A DNA stretch of 64,000 nucleotides, from NCBI RefSeq assembly GCF_000968195.1, contig NZ_FO704550.1:2728001-2792000 (forward strand), read 5' to 3'. The notes beneath the pieces were generated by a model, which worked only from the letters and a program-made list of their open reading frames with translations, did not search any database and was not told the DNA's origin. This DNA is from Xenorhabdus doucetiae (lineage in GTDB: Bacteria; Pseudomonadota; Gammaproteobacteria; Enterobacterales; Enterobacteriaceae). Position numbers and translations under genes: made by a program. Shown in pieces: positions 1 through 9,137 of this stretch. How positions within the stretch are numbered: the stretch's first letter is position 1; each line of letters opens with the position of its first letter.

Positions 1-362
1 TTGCCCAGAATCTGGATGATTTTCTCGCCCACTACGATTGGGTCGCGCCCATGGCCATGCCCTTGATGGAAAATGTGCCCCTGGCAAAAAGCAATGCGTG
101 GTTATCCCGATTAGTGAAAATCATTGCCCAACGCCCAGAAGCTCTGGATAAAACCGTCTTTGAACTCCAGTCCGTAGACTGGCGCAAGCCTCTGGATAAG
201 AGAGCGATACCGGGACATCAATTAGCAGAATGGATGCGTCAATTGCAGCTCAATGGTGCGCAGAGTTTCGGTTACTACCCCGATGACTTTATCAATAATC
301 AACCAGAAATGAATGAGATCCGCCCTGTTCTTTCTCCTGAATGGTATCCACTTAATGATTGA
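1..362 (+). CDS. pgaB: PgaB/HmsF, poly-N-acetylglucosamine deacetylase, C-terminal part (cut by window edge)
   Basis: The frame is open from base 3 with no start in the window and ends at TGA 360-362, so about 119 C-terminal residues are visible. They resemble the end of PgaB (HmsF in Yersinia), the outer-membrane lipoprotein that partly deacetylates poly-beta-1,6-N-acetylglucosamine during export; this part belongs to the C-terminal glycoside-hydrolase-like domain, and the deacetylase domain would lie upstream. Assignment rests on similarity to the known C-terminus (Trp-Arg-Lys stretch, LQLNG and YYPDDF) and on pgaC and pgaD following directly. The stop overlaps the pgaC start at 355 by 8 bases, indicating translational coupling. 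pgaA would be expected before the window. Confidence 0.85.
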   Translation, partial: AQNLDDFLAHYDWVAPMAMPLMENVPLAKSNAWLSRLVKIIAQRPEALDKTVFELQSVDWRKPLDKRAIPGHQLAEWMRQLQLNGAQSFGYYPDDFINNQPEMNEIRPVLSPEWYPLND

Positions 363-1686
363 CCGTATTATTGCTTTGATCGTGCTCTGCCTGGTATTGA
401 GCATCCCCCTTGGCATCGCCGTCACGTTTACCGGCGAAGTGATGCTGAACTTTGTCTTTTTCTGGCCGTTGTTCATGTCGGCCATCTGGATCTCAGGCGG
501 GATCTACTTCTGGCTCTATCGGGAAAGGCATTGGAAAGTCATTGATAAAGAAGCCCCACAGCTTGAAGGTGAACCACTGATTTCAATTTTGATCCCTTGC
601 TACAACGAAGGGCCGAATGTGCGCGAAACCTTGCTGGCAGCCTTAAACCAGCGTTATCCCCATGTTGAAGTGATCGCTATCAATGATGGTTCAACCGACA
701 GCACGGCAGATGAACTCAATGCCATGGCGAAACAACATCAAGCCTTAAGGGTGATACACCTGAAACAGAACCAAGGCAAAGCCACGGCGCTGCAAGCCGG
801 CGCAGCGGCGGCGAAAAGTGATTATCTGGTCTGCATCGATGGGGATGCCTTGTTAGATCGCGATGCCGCGGTTTGGCTGGTCAAGCCGATGATTGATCAT
901 CCCCGTGTGGGTGCGGTGACCGGCAATCCCCGTGTTCGCACGCGATCCACGTTAGTCGGGCGTGTTCAGGTGGGTGAATTTTCCTCCATTATTGGTCTTA
1001 TCAAACGTACCCAGCGGGTTTATGGTCAAGTCTTTACCGTTTCGGGAGTGGTTGCGGCCTTTAATCGCCGGGCACTGGCCGATGTGGGTTACTGGAGCAA
1101 TGACATGATCACCGAAGATATTGATGTGAGCTGGAAACTCCAGTTACACCATTGGTCGATTTTTTTCGAACCCCGTGCTATCTGCTGGATCTTGATGCCG
1201 GAAACCCTGCGGGGATTATGGAAACAGCGGTTACGCTGGGCACAGGGTGGTGCCGAGGTTTTCCTGAAAAACCTGCGCCAATTGTGGTCATGGCAATATC
1301 GCCGTATGTGGGTACTGTTTGCCGAATTCTGCTGTTCTGTGATCTGGTCATTTACCTTTGCCCTTTCCATCATTTTATTTTTTCTTGGAATGCTCATCAC
1401 ATTACCGGAAAACATTCGCGTCTATACCCTATTCCCGCCTGGGTATACGGGGTTAATTCTGGCGGCCACCTGTCTGCTTCAGTTTACCGTCAGTTTGATG
1501 ATTGAACGACGCTATGAAAAACACGTTGCCTCATCGCTTTTCTGGGTGATTTGGTATCCGATGGTTTATTGGATGCTAAATCTATTTACCACCTTGATAT
1601 CGTTTCCAAAAGTGATGCTCAAAGTCCACAGAAAACGTGCCCGTTGGGAAAGCCCTGACAGGGGAATAGAGAGAATCGAATCATGA
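355..1686 (+). CDS. pgaC: PgaC/HmsR, poly-N-acetylglucosamine synthase (GT2 family)
   Basis: Processive inner-membrane glycosyltransferase that polymerises UDP-GlcNAc into poly-beta-1,6-GlcNAc. The 443-residue product matches E. coli PgaC (441 aa) along its length. Two N-terminal membrane segments are followed by the GT2 domain with NDGSTDST, the DGDALLDRD metal-binding motif, the acceptor-side TEDID and the QRLRWAQGG (QxxRW) motif, then C-terminal membrane helices. The ATG at 355 is chosen because the protein then begins MIDRIIAL, aligning with E. coli MINRIVSF; an in-frame ATG at 313 would overlap pgaB by 50 bases. pgaD overlaps the end by 4 bases. In E. coli, c-di-GMP bound jointly by PgaC and PgaD activates synthesis, and c-di-GMP enzymes lie just downstream here. 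Confidence 0.96.
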   Translation: MIDRIIALIVLCLVLSIPLGIAVTFTGEVMLNFVFFWPLFMSAIWISGGIYFWLYRERHWKVIDKEAPQLEGEPLISILIPCYNEGPNVRETLLAALNQRYPHVEVIAINDGSTDSTADELNAMAKQHQALRVIHLKQNQGKATALQAGAAAAKSDYLVCIDGDALLDRDAAVWLVKPMIDHPRVGAVTGNPRVRTRSTLVGRVQVGEFSSIIGLIKRTQRVYGQVFTVSGVVAAFNRRALADVGYWSNDMITEDIDVSWKLQLHHWSIFFEPRAICWILMPETLRGLWKQRLRWAQGGAEVFLKNLRQLWSWQYRRMWVLFAEFCCSVIWSFTFALSIILFFLGMLITLPENIRVYTLFPPGYTGLILAATCLLQFTVSLMIERRYEKHVASSLFWVIWYPMVYWMLNLFTTLISFPKVMLKVHRKRARWESPDRGIERIES

Positions 1687-2057
1687 AAGATCCCTTAATT
1701 TTTACTGAGCAAAAATTATCGCTTCGTTTAATTGATATCCTGCTGACTATTCTGGCTTGGGTGGGTTTTATCTATTTATTTATGGTGGGATTATTTAACG
1801 CTTCTCATAATATTGCGCCTTATATTGTTATCGCCATAATTAATGCACTTTTGCTCATTGGCTGGGCGAAATACAATCAACACCGATTTAAGATCGAACG
1901 TCGTCGCCACCGACCTGTGTTAACTCACGCTGAGGTGGCTCAGAGTTTTATGCTGGAACAAAAACTGTTAGATACCTTAAGGCAAAGCAAAGTTTCCAGT
2001 ATCTCTTATGACAATCATGGACATATAATAGGAATCAATAAAGATGTATCAACATAG
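1683..2057 (+). CDS. pgaD: PgaD/HmsS, c-di-GMP-responsive subunit of PNAG synthase
   Basis: Small inner-membrane protein of 124 residues with two hydrophobic segments (about residues 18-37 and 45-62) and a basic cytoplasmic tail containing ERRRHRP. PgaD partners PgaC and, in E. coli, the pair binds c-di-GMP to switch on polymer synthesis. It starts inside the end of pgaC (ATGA overlap 1683-1686), the usual pgaCD coupling. Sequence is poorly conserved in this family, so the call rests on size, topology and position. It is the last gene of the pga operon; a long inverted repeat follows at 2143-2249. Confidence 0.85.
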   Translation: MKDPLIFTEQKLSLRLIDILLTILAWVGFIYLFMVGLFNASHNIAPYIVIAIINALLLIGWAKYNQHRFKIERRRHRPVLTHAEVAQSFMLEQKLLDTLRQSKVSSISYDNHGHIIGINKDVST

Positions 2058-2142
2058 AAATTAGAAACAGCAGTCTATTTGTTGATAATGAAATTATACC
2101 TTAAAGTTACCAATTAAATGATTGGGTAAGCAACGACTTTAC

Positions 2143-2249
2143 AACCTATCTCATTGGGTATCATTTTTGCGCAGTCACAACTATCGTGACGGCAGTCATT
2201 ACAGTAGTGACAGAAAAATAATGGCAAAAATACCTTGGTGAGATAGGTT
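2143..2249. repeat. Long imperfect inverted repeat in the pgaD-yfiR gap
   Basis: The arm at 2143-2170 (begins AACCTATCTCA, ends TTTTTGC) is answered by a reverse-complementary arm at 2224-2249. The outer 11 bases pair perfectly, then short mismatches or bulges, then another paired TTTTTGC/GCAAAAA block. The roughly 53-base interior holds smaller GTCAC/GTGAC complements and could fold further. It may be a transcript-end structure between the pga and yfi operons or a small MITE-like repeat. No ORF lies in the gap. Confidence 0.6.
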
Positions 2250-2339
2250 CTGGCTAAAAACAGATTTTATCAATAACTTCAACACGATTATTTACACTCG
2301 ATTTTTGACGCTAGACTTTTAACACGCTATGAAAGGCAA

Positions 2340-2969
2340 ATGCTGGACGAAAAGCAAATACCGGAACTCGTTATGAAAGTGATTGAACGGATTCATCATC
2401 TTTGTAAGCGTACCGTTTTTAGACATTATATTGCCAGATTATTTCTACAGGTACTGATGACCTTATGCGTAATCACTGTGATAGGTAATTCAGCAGTAAC
2501 AGCGATGCCTGATACCAATGAAAAACGCATGCTCAATGAGAATGTGGCGCGGGTCGTTTCTGGCATTATCAGTTATACCCACTGGCCTATTGCACCTGCT
2601 GCCCTGCATTTATGTCTGGTTCCCCCATCCAATTACATTAGCGCCTTAACCCAGATTGATATGATTTCTGACCAAACAGAACTGCAAATAGAAACGCTGA
2701 ATTTCAACGTAGAACAACTCATAGAAAGATGTGATGTCATCTACTACGGTCAAGTCGATCCACAACTGCAACACCAAGTGATTAGCCTGAAAAATGATAA
2801 GCCACTGCTTACCATTGCTGAAAATAATCAGAACTGTGAAATTGGCAGCGCATTTTGCCTCAACATTAACAGCACTCAGGCAACATTTAGCCTTAATCTT
2901 GATATTCTGACGCGCAGCGGCGTGCGCGTACATCCGAATGTGCTGCAACTGGCTCGCAAGGTGGAATAA
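2340..2969 (+). CDS. yfiR: YfiR-family periplasmic repressor of the diguanylate cyclase
   Basis: A 209-residue DUF4154/YfiR-type protein. An N-terminal hydrophobic segment (about 33-52) ends in an AVTA signal-peptidase-like site, giving a periplasmic domain. Four cysteines at 92, 131, 166 and 173 have the same spacing (39 and 7) as the two disulfide pairs of Pseudomonas aeruginosa YfiR. There, YfiR binds the periplasmic part of YfiN/TpbB and keeps the cyclase off until envelope stress or YfiB sequesters it. dgcN starts 5 bases after the stop. The ATG at 2340 has an AAAGG at 2332-2336; an in-frame ATG at 2373 would give a more typical signal peptide length. The function is inferred from family and operon order. 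Confidence 0.87.
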   Translation: MLDEKQIPELVMKVIERIHHLCKRTVFRHYIARLFLQVLMTLCVITVIGNSAVTAMPDTNEKRMLNENVARVVSGIISYTHWPIAPAALHLCLVPPSNYISALTQIDMISDQTELQIETLNFNVEQLIERCDVIYYGQVDPQLQHQVISLKNDKPLLTIAENNQNCEIGSAFCLNINSTQATFSLNLDILTRSGVRVHPNVLQLARKVE

Positions 2970-2974
2970 TCTGT

Positions 2975-4237
2975 ATGAAAAAACGTTATTCACTGATGCC
3001 TTCACGCCCTACGTTACGTCAGGCTTTTCACCGTATCCATCTGATTATTACGTTTATCATATTATCCGTCGTCGGCTTGTTTTTATCCCTGCTGGCGCTG
3101 TTTGCCATGCAGAAGTATGCCGAAAATAATTTAAAGCTGATCTCCACGACCATTGCCCACACAGCACAGGCCGCCGTCGTTTTTCAGGATAAAACCGCAG
3201 CAAACGAAATATTGGAAATGATTGCGGTTCACAATAGTTTTACCGAAGCTAAGATTTTTGATGCCAAACAACAGGTATTGGCCTGCTGGCAGGCCAATCA
3301 AGGAACTCGTACCGGCAATGTTAAAAAATGGGTCGAGCACTGGCTGCTTCCTGAACCCATTACCCTGCCGATTTACCACCACCAGCAAAAGGTCGGCTCA
3401 GTCTGGTTAATTGGCAACAGCGACCATATCATCAAATTTATTTATCAGTCTCTGCTGGTATTGTTTGCCTGCCTGTTGTTCAGCGCCGTGATTTCACTTT
3501 ACCTCTCATTACGTATGCACGATGGCATTGTCAGGGCATTGCAAAACATTACCGTCGTCGCCCATGATGTGCGGCAACAACGGACATTTTCACGGCGTGT
3601 GCCTTCTGCCCATATCGCTGAATTGCACAAGTTAAGCCAGGTTTTCAATCACCTGCTGGAAGAACTGGAAGAGTGGCAACATCACCTGCAAACCGAAAAA
3701 GCCGCATTAACCTGGCAAGCGCAACATGATTCCCTCACCGGTTTACCAAACCGGGCAACGTTTGAGCGTGTTCTTTCAACCGTGATGAACGATAAATTCA
3801 TGCGTGAAAGTGCCGCGATATTGTTTATTGACGGTAACAGGCTGAAATACGTCAATGATGTTTATGGACATGCCGCCGGTGATCACGTTCTTGTTACGAT
3901 AGCCGCCACGTTAAAACGGAAAGTGAGAAAAACCGATACCGTTGCCCGACTTGGCGGGGATGAATTCGCTATCCTGTTACCCTCTGCCAATCTCGAAGAT
4001 GCAGAGCGCATTGCAAAAAATATCATCCATGCGATGGACACTCCCATTCTCCTGCCTAACGGACAACATCTGCGTATCACACTCAGCATTGGCATTGCCT
4101 TATCCAACGGTGAGCTAACGGCGGAGCAACTGCTCTCTGAAGCGGACGCAGCGATGTATCACATTAAACAACGAGGTGGTGGCTGGTATTCCGCTGAAAC
4201 AACAAAACTAAACTATCTATCAAGGAACCCTCTATGA
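2975..4237 (+). CDS. dgcN: DgcN (YfiN), membrane diguanylate cyclase
   Basis: Makes c-di-GMP from two GTP at the inner membrane. The 420-residue protein (E. coli DgcN is 408) has a membrane helix at about 22-45, a periplasmic sensor domain with the FQDKTAANE stretch of the CHASE8 type, a second helix at about 155-180, a HAMP-like linker and a GGDEF domain. The active site reads RLGGDEF with GGDEF at 327-331. An RKTD inhibitory I-site (RxxD) lies at 318-321, five residues upstream, so product inhibition is expected. It sits between yfiR and yfiB, overlapping yfiB by 4 bases. The likely output is activation of PgaCD exopolysaccharide synthesis encoded just upstream. Confidence 0.94.
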   Translation: MKKRYSLMPSRPTLRQAFHRIHLIITFIILSVVGLFLSLLALFAMQKYAENNLKLISTTIAHTAQAAVVFQDKTAANEILEMIAVHNSFTEAKIFDAKQQVLACWQANQGTRTGNVKKWVEHWLLPEPITLPIYHHQQKVGSVWLIGNSDHIIKFIYQSLLVLFACLLFSAVISLYLSLRMHDGIVRALQNITVVAHDVRQQRTFSRRVPSAHIAELHKLSQVFNHLLEELEEWQHHLQTEKAALTWQAQHDSLTGLPNRATFERVLSTVMNDKFMRESAAILFIDGNRLKYVNDVYGHAAGDHVLVTIAATLKRKVRKTDTVARLGGDEFAILLPSANLEDAERIAKNIIHAMDTPILLPNGQHLRITLSIGIALSNGELTAEQLLSEADAAMYHIKQRGGGWYSAETTKLNYLSRNPL

Positions 4238-4719
4238 GCAAAAACCGTTATTGTGTATTTATCTGGGTATTTATTGGCGCACTTTTTCTCAGTGCCTGCC
4301 AGAACAAAGGGGCGTTGACCGCCGCCCAGATCGCCGCACTTAAACAACAAGGATTTCAACAAACCGATGAGGGATGGTTATTTGGCATGTCAGAAAAAGT
4401 GTTATTTGGTAATAACCAATTTCACTTGCGTCCTGAAGGTCAAGCCAAGTTAAAAGAACTCGCCACTATTTTATCCAAAGTGGGTATCCATCATGCACGC
4501 CTTGATGGTCATACTGACAACTACGGAGAAGTGAGTTACAACAATCAATTATCGTTAAAACGCGCCAACACCGTTGCGGAGGCACTGGCACAGGGAGGTA
4601 TACAGCGCGCTAATCTGACAACCCGTGGATTAGGGCCAAGCCAACCCATCGCCGATAACCGAAGCTCAAAAGGCCGGGCGGAAAACCGCCGTGTTGCCAT
4701 TGTGATAACCTCACCATAA
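4234..4719 (+). CDS. yfiB: YfiB, OmpA-like outer-membrane lipoprotein that relieves YfiR repression
   Basis: A 161-residue lipoprotein: signal peptide with lipobox LSAC (Cys 22), then an OmpA/Pal-type peptidoglycan-binding domain containing DGHTDNYG and NRRVAI. In the characterised Pseudomonas system YfiB captures YfiR at the outer membrane and frees YfiN. The gene starts at 4234 inside the last codons of dgcN (ATGA overlap), completing a yfiR-dgcN-yfiB operon in the standard order. A 12-bp hairpin follows at 4786-4815. Confidence 0.92.
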   Translation: MSKNRYCVFIWVFIGALFLSACQNKGALTAAQIAALKQQGFQQTDEGWLFGMSEKVLFGNNQFHLRPEGQAKLKELATILSKVGIHHARLDGHTDNYGEVSYNNQLSLKRANTVAEALAQGGIQRANLTTRGLGPSQPIADNRSSKGRAENRRVAIVITSP

Positions 4720-4785
4720 TCAAAAAGGGCTCTAATACAACGCTATTTATTACAGTTAATCTTAATATATTGATATATATCAAAT

Positions 4786-4815
4786 AATATTTTTGCCACG
4801 GAGGGCAAAAATATT
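4786..4815. terminator. Perfect 12-bp hairpin after yfiB
   Basis: AATATTTTTGCC at 4786-4797 pairs exactly with 4804-4815 around the loop ACGGAG. It lies 66 bases after the yfiB stop and is the only strong structure in the 316-base gap before the EAL gene. There is no clean U-run, so it may be a weak or bidirectional terminator. The rest of the gap is AT-rich and presumably carries the promoter of the next gene. Confidence 0.55.
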
Positions 4816-5035
4816 TCGTTATTTTGATCATCGCCACTAATTACGAAATTTTTTGACCCGAATCTTGCCGTATAGTCATATCGCTATTTCCCGTCGCTAA
4901 ATTCTTCCTGTAACATAGCTGAGATTGTTTTCTCAAAAAAAGAACAACATTTTTTGTAATCAAGAAGTTAATGAAACTTTGCATATTTAGATAACAAGTC
5001 TACTGTTAAGTAATGGGCTTTATCAAAAAGGAGAA

Positions 5036-6010
5036 ATGATGAGGCTGAATCTGAAATCATCCCGATCCCTGTATCGGCTATTTGTGATGTTATTCATCAC
5101 CCTCATTGTCGGCACAGGATTTATATTCTGGAGATTATTTTCCAATTATCAGGACAATATCCAGCCAGATGTGGAATTAGCATCTGTATTTATTTTACTG
5201 TCTCTGCTTACTCTCATCTCTGCGGTGTTTTTTTATCAATACACCAAAACCATCACGCTCCCAGAATATCACCTGAAAAAAGCGATTAAAAACAAGCAAT
5301 TTATTCCTTACATACAGCCCATTATTGGTGGCAAAAATAATGAAATCATGGGGTGTGAAATTCTTGTTCGCTGGCAACATCCGGCTCATGGGTTATTGGC
5401 ACCCAATAAATTTATCGCCCAAATTGAAAAATCAGATTTAATTATTCCCTTAACGCATCATCTGATCACCCAAGTGCGAGACTACTTTGCGCCGATTGCC
5501 CATCAATTACCCGCCCATTTCCATTTTAATTTCAATATCAGTGCAAAACATTATAAAGACATTCAATTAGTTGATGATTGCCAAAATTTCCTGGAATCAT
5601 TTCCTGAAGGTTCTGTCAAACTGATTTTGGAAATTACCGAACGGGAATTATTGGCGCCAGACGATCATACAATGAGTTTATTCAATAAGTTGAATAAATT
5701 AGGTGTACTAATCGCTCTGGACGATTTCGGCACAGGTTATTCCAATTACAATTATTTACAAAAACTTAATGTTAACTTAATAAAAATTGGACATAACTTT
5801 GTCAGCAAAATGAATACCGATAGGACTTCAAAACATATTGTGGAAAATATCGTTGATCTTGCTTTGCGATTACATCTGGAAATTGTGGCAGAAGGGGTTG
5901 AAAACCAAGTTCAAATCAATCAGTTAAAGAAGTATTCAGTTGATTATTTGCAGGGATATTACTTCGACCGTCCAATGCCGTTGGAAGAATTTGTCAAAAA
6001 ATGGTTATGA
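5036..6010 (+). CDS. Membrane EAL-domain c-di-GMP phosphodiesterase
   Basis: A 324-residue protein with two N-terminal membrane helices (about 13-33 and 45-65) and a cytoplasmic EAL domain from about 75. It has the opening Glu (EILVRW, E108), Asn in FNIS, Glu in EITERE, the DDFGTGYS pair of Asp, Lys in IKIG, EGVE and the LQGYYF glutamine, so the catalytic set appears complete. The first motif is EIL rather than EAL, and the Asp that normally follows KI is Gly. It lacks the long CSS periplasmic domain. The expected role is hydrolysis of c-di-GMP to pGpG, opposing DgcN upstream. AAGGAG at 5028-5033 is better spaced for a second ATG at 5039. Partner and signal are unknown. Confidence 0.85.
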   Translation: MMRLNLKSSRSLYRLFVMLFITLIVGTGFIFWRLFSNYQDNIQPDVELASVFILLSLLTLISAVFFYQYTKTITLPEYHLKKAIKNKQFIPYIQPIIGGKNNEIMGCEILVRWQHPAHGLLAPNKFIAQIEKSDLIIPLTHHLITQVRDYFAPIAHQLPAHFHFNFNISAKHYKDIQLVDDCQNFLESFPEGSVKLILEITERELLAPDDHTMSLFNKLNKLGVLIALDDFGTGYSNYNYLQKLNVNLIKIGHNFVSKMNTDRTSKHIVENIVDLALRLHLEIVAEGVENQVQINQLKKYSVDYLQGYYFDRPMPLEEFVKKWL

Positions 6011-6214
6011 TAAAATTTTCCCCTGCAAAAACAATTAAGAAGATTTAAAAACCGCCAAATCTGAAATATTGGTAATGTTAACTATATTTGGATTTGGCAA
6101 AAAACGCCCCCTAATATTTTTCGCTCTGTCCATTTCAGTACCTCAGCAATCGTGGTTGGCTCACTGTACGGGACACCATAACGCCTGGCTAATTTATAAA
6201 AATTCCATAAAAAA

Positions 6215-6679
6215 TTAAATATAACATATTGTTCTATGTGATATTTTCGACTTACCATATTCATTCAATAATATGGGTAATTTATGTAAAAATACATAAC
6301 CGTTATGTTGAAACTCAATCAAAACCTTATCTAAAGGAGAGATAAAAAATGTATTGCCATCAAAAAAACAACTGGCATTCAGTTTGAAATAACCTTCGAC
6401 AAAATCATCGATATGGTTCGCGTCCATTAAATAAACTTTATCTTTGATATAAGAATCTTCGTTAATGATAAAAATATCGTTAGAAAGATATTGCTTGAAA
6501 TTGATAAATGCCAATATTTCAGCATCACTCATTCTATTCCGGCCTTCTATTTTCCTTAAAAACTCAAATCGACTTTCTTGTGCAAACCCAACGTAGTTCA
6601 GTAATATCAATTCCCCACCAATAATAGGATGCAAGATCAAATCAGCTTTATCCATCGTGTAATTTTTATAGTTTTCCAT
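6215..6679 (-). CDS. Hypothetical protein, 154 aa
   Basis: No family recognised. The ORF encodes 154 residues without a signal peptide or membrane helix; it is rich in Ile, Phe and Asn, and the DNA is more AT-rich than the flanking core genes. An AAGGAAAATAG stretch just before the ATG is a credible ribosome-binding site, which supports real translation. It stands alone between the EAL gene and betT. Size and composition would suit an immunity or small accessory protein, but nothing in the sequence shows that. Confidence 0.5.
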   Translation of the reverse strand: MENYKNYTMDKADLILHPIIGGELILLNYVGFAQESRFEFLRKIEGRNRMSDAEILAFINFKQYLSNDIFIINEDSYIKDKVYLMDANHIDDFVEGYFKLNASCFFDGNTFFISPLDKVLIEFQHNGYVFLHKLPILLNEYGKSKISHRTICYI

Positions 6680-6845
6680 ACTATTTTCCTTTTCCCTTTG
6701 CGGTTTTCATGTTGATTAACAGTACATAAATTTATTCAATCCTTCCACCTTGTTTAAAGGCACTTTTGGGCTTATTTAAGCCGATAGAATTCACTGTCCC
6801 AACGTCATCAGAATTCTAAAGCTGTATTCAGCATCTTAAGAACAA

Positions 6846-6874
6846 CAATCCCCAGATTGTCAGTCTGGGGATTG
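6846..6874. terminator. Bidirectional rho-independent terminator downstream of betT
   Basis: A perfect 11-bp stem, CAATCCCCAGA (6846-6856) with TCTGGGGATTG (6864-6874), has a 7-base loop. On the minus strand it follows the betT stop by 8 bases and continues into TTGTTCTT; on the plus strand it continues into TCTTTTTG. Confidence 0.85.
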
Positions 6875-6882
6875 TCTTTTTG

Positions 6883-8877
6883 TTAACGAACTAAATGCAA
6901 AAAGTGAATGTGCTTTTCGTATTGATCCAAAATATCGTGGATGATCTGTTCTTGAGTCCAGCCCATCAGATCGTAATCCTGCCCACCTTCTTTAAGATAA
7001 ACTTCGGCACGATAATATTTTTGCTCCTCATTTTTATCATCATCATCTAAACCAGCAAGAGCAAATGTCGGCTGTATATAACCCCTTAAGCGAACTTCGT
7101 AGACAAAATTTAAGTTGTCACCAAAATCCACTTCCAGATGAATGCGGTCATCCATCTCATCGTTGATCACAATTCTTTTATTTTGTTTCTCCAGCTCATC
7201 AGCCACCATTTCCATTGCCAGTTGGATGATTTCGTGCATAAAACGCTTCACCTGCGAACGCTTGGGATAATAGACGATATTCCGCAATCTCCGCTGCCAC
7301 GGTATCGGATTACGGCTGGCAGGAGGCGCGATTGTCGTCATTTGCTGGCTGTCTTTCTTGTAGGCATCAACCCGTAGCGCCTTAAACAAGCCATAAATAG
7401 CGATCAATAGGACGACAGAGAAAGGAAGTGCACTGGCAATCGTGACGGTCTGCAAGGCAGACAAGCCTCCGGCAACCAATAATGATATGGCAACCACGCC
7501 CATCAGCCCTGCCCAGAAAATCCGCTGCCAAACCGGGGTATGGTGAGCACCACCAGAAGCCAATGTATCAACCACCATTGCGCCCGAATCCGCTGAAGTG
7601 ACAAAAAACATGATGACCATGATCATCGCGATAAATGAAAGCACAGCAGGAAATGGAAAATGTTCCAGGAAGTTAAATAACGCCAGAGAGACATCCGACT
7701 GCACGATGTCTGCCAGTTCTCCCGCCTTGTTATTGGCAATCATGTCAATGGCGCTATTACCGAATGCGGTCATCCACATCAGGGTAAAACCACTCGGTAC
7801 GAACAAGACGCCGGCCACAAATTCTCTGATTGTCCGGCCGCGGGAAACCCTGGCGATAAACATACCAACGAAAGGAGACCATGATAACCACCATCCCCAA
7901 TACAGCAATGTCCATCCTCCCAGCCAGTGGCTGGATTTGGGTTCGTAGGCATAAAGATTAAAGGTTTTGCTAACAATTTCCGAAAGGTAGCCGCCGGTGT
8001 TTTCCACAAAAGATTTCAGCAAGAGCACGGTTGGCCCTAAAACCACAACCAGAACCAACAATAAGAATGCCAGCCCCAAATTTAATTCAGATAGAATGCG
8101 GATGCCTTTATCCAGACCGGAGACAACGGAAAGGGTAGCCAGTGCAGTAATAGTAACAATCAATATCACCTGTACGGTGCCATTGATCGGCAAACCAAAC
8201 AGATGGTTAAGACCCGCATTCACCTGAAGGATGCCATACCCCAACGAGGTGGCAACGCCGAATACAGTACCAATGACAGCGAATATATCCACGGCATGAC
8301 CAATTGACCCATAAATTTTATGGCCAATAATCGGATACAACGCAGAGCGCAAGGTTAACGGCAACCCATGTCGATAACTAAAAAATGCCAGAATCAAAGC
8401 GACAATGGCATAAATTGCCCAAGCGTGCAGCCCCCAATGGAAGAAAGTTAATTTCATTGCTTGTTTGGCAGCCGCAATGCTTTCAGGCGTGCCCACCGGC
8501 GGGGATAAATAGTGCATGACAGGCTCAGCCACACCAAAAAACATCAGCCCGATCCCCATCCCCGCAGAAAAGAGCATGGCAAACCAGGAAAAATAACTGA
8601 AATCGGGTTCAGCATGGTCGGGGCCCAGTTTTATATTGCCGTATCTGGACAAGCCCAGATAGGTGACCGAAAGTAGAATTAAAGCAACCGCGAGGATATA
8701 AAACCAACTGGCATTAACAAAAATATCCTGCTGTAAAGCCTTAAACCATCGGTCGGCAAGTTCGGGTTTCAAACCAGCGAATGTCACCAATGCAATGACT
8801 AAAAACGCCGAGAAGAAAAAAACTGGTGGGTTAATGTAAGTTTTAGTCTTTGCCTGACCAGTATTATCTTGACTCAT
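6883..8877 (-). CDS. betT: BetT-type BCCT transporter (choline/betaine uptake)
   Basis: A 664-residue betaine/choline/carnitine transporter with 12 predicted membrane helices and a long cytoplasmic C-terminal region of about 160 residues, close to E. coli BetT (677 aa). The BCCT signature is clear in the Trp-rich stretch YWGWWLSWSPFVG followed by FIARVSRGRTIREF; GMGIGLMFFGVAEP is another family motif. BetT takes up choline with protons for glycine-betaine osmoprotection, and in BetT proteins the long C-terminus is linked to osmotic control. No betABI genes are adjacent, so the substrate could be another quaternary amine. It is monocistronic, with its own terminator at 6846-6874. Confidence 0.87.
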   Translation of the reverse strand: MSQDNTGQAKTKTYINPPVFFFSAFLVIALVTFAGLKPELADRWFKALQQDIFVNASWFYILAVALILLSVTYLGLSRYGNIKLGPDHAEPDFSYFSWFAMLFSAGMGIGLMFFGVAEPVMHYLSPPVGTPESIAAAKQAMKLTFFHWGLHAWAIYAIVALILAFFSYRHGLPLTLRSALYPIIGHKIYGSIGHAVDIFAVIGTVFGVATSLGYGILQVNAGLNHLFGLPINGTVQVILIVTITALATLSVVSGLDKGIRILSELNLGLAFLLLVLVVVLGPTVLLLKSFVENTGGYLSEIVSKTFNLYAYEPKSSHWLGGWTLLYWGWWLSWSPFVGMFIARVSRGRTIREFVAGVLFVPSGFTLMWMTAFGNSAIDMIANNKAGELADIVQSDVSLALFNFLEHFPFPAVLSFIAMIMVIMFFVTSADSGAMVVDTLASGGAHHTPVWQRIFWAGLMGVVAISLLVAGGLSALQTVTIASALPFSVVLLIAIYGLFKALRVDAYKKDSQQMTTIAPPASRNPIPWQRRLRNIVYYPKRSQVKRFMHEIIQLAMEMVADELEKQNKRIVINDEMDDRIHLEVDFGDNLNFVYEVRLRGYIQPTFALAGLDDDDKNEEQKYYRAEVYLKEGGQDYDLMGWTQEQIIHDILDQYEKHIHFLHLVR

Positions 8878-9137
8878 AATTATCCTTTAAAATTAGTGTA
8901 CAACGCTATCTTCTATTTACTCCAATAAGTGATATTTCATAGAGATTTAATCACATTACATACAACCCAAATAAAGGGTTATATACCCTGAAGACGTTTT
9001 GTGCTTATCACTCACGCCGTCCACATCATGAGGAACCTTAACATAAAAATAACAACAACCGAACTTACAGAGGGATGCCGCTTTCGTCTTGCGGGCGGTG
9101 ACTTGACGTTTATGGGGGGTCAATAAACAACATAATA
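8878..9137. other. Gap between betT and the nuo terminator; no convincing gene
   Basis: This stretch holds the presumed betT promoter region next to 8878. A 68-codon minus-strand ORF (8956-9162) is not accepted as a gene: it runs through the nuoN terminator, is Cys- and Lys-rich and has no family. The TATACCC near 8983 resembles the ends of other intergenic repeats in this genome (27909-28013), so the segment may be a decayed repeat copy. Confidence 0.4.

Noticed and set aside
6082..6264. 60-codon minus-strand ORF overlapping the end of the 154-aa gene
   Set aside because: Overlaps a better supported ORF and has no recognised family; its end (YGVPYSEPTTIAEVLKW) could be a transposase crumb but I cannot support it.
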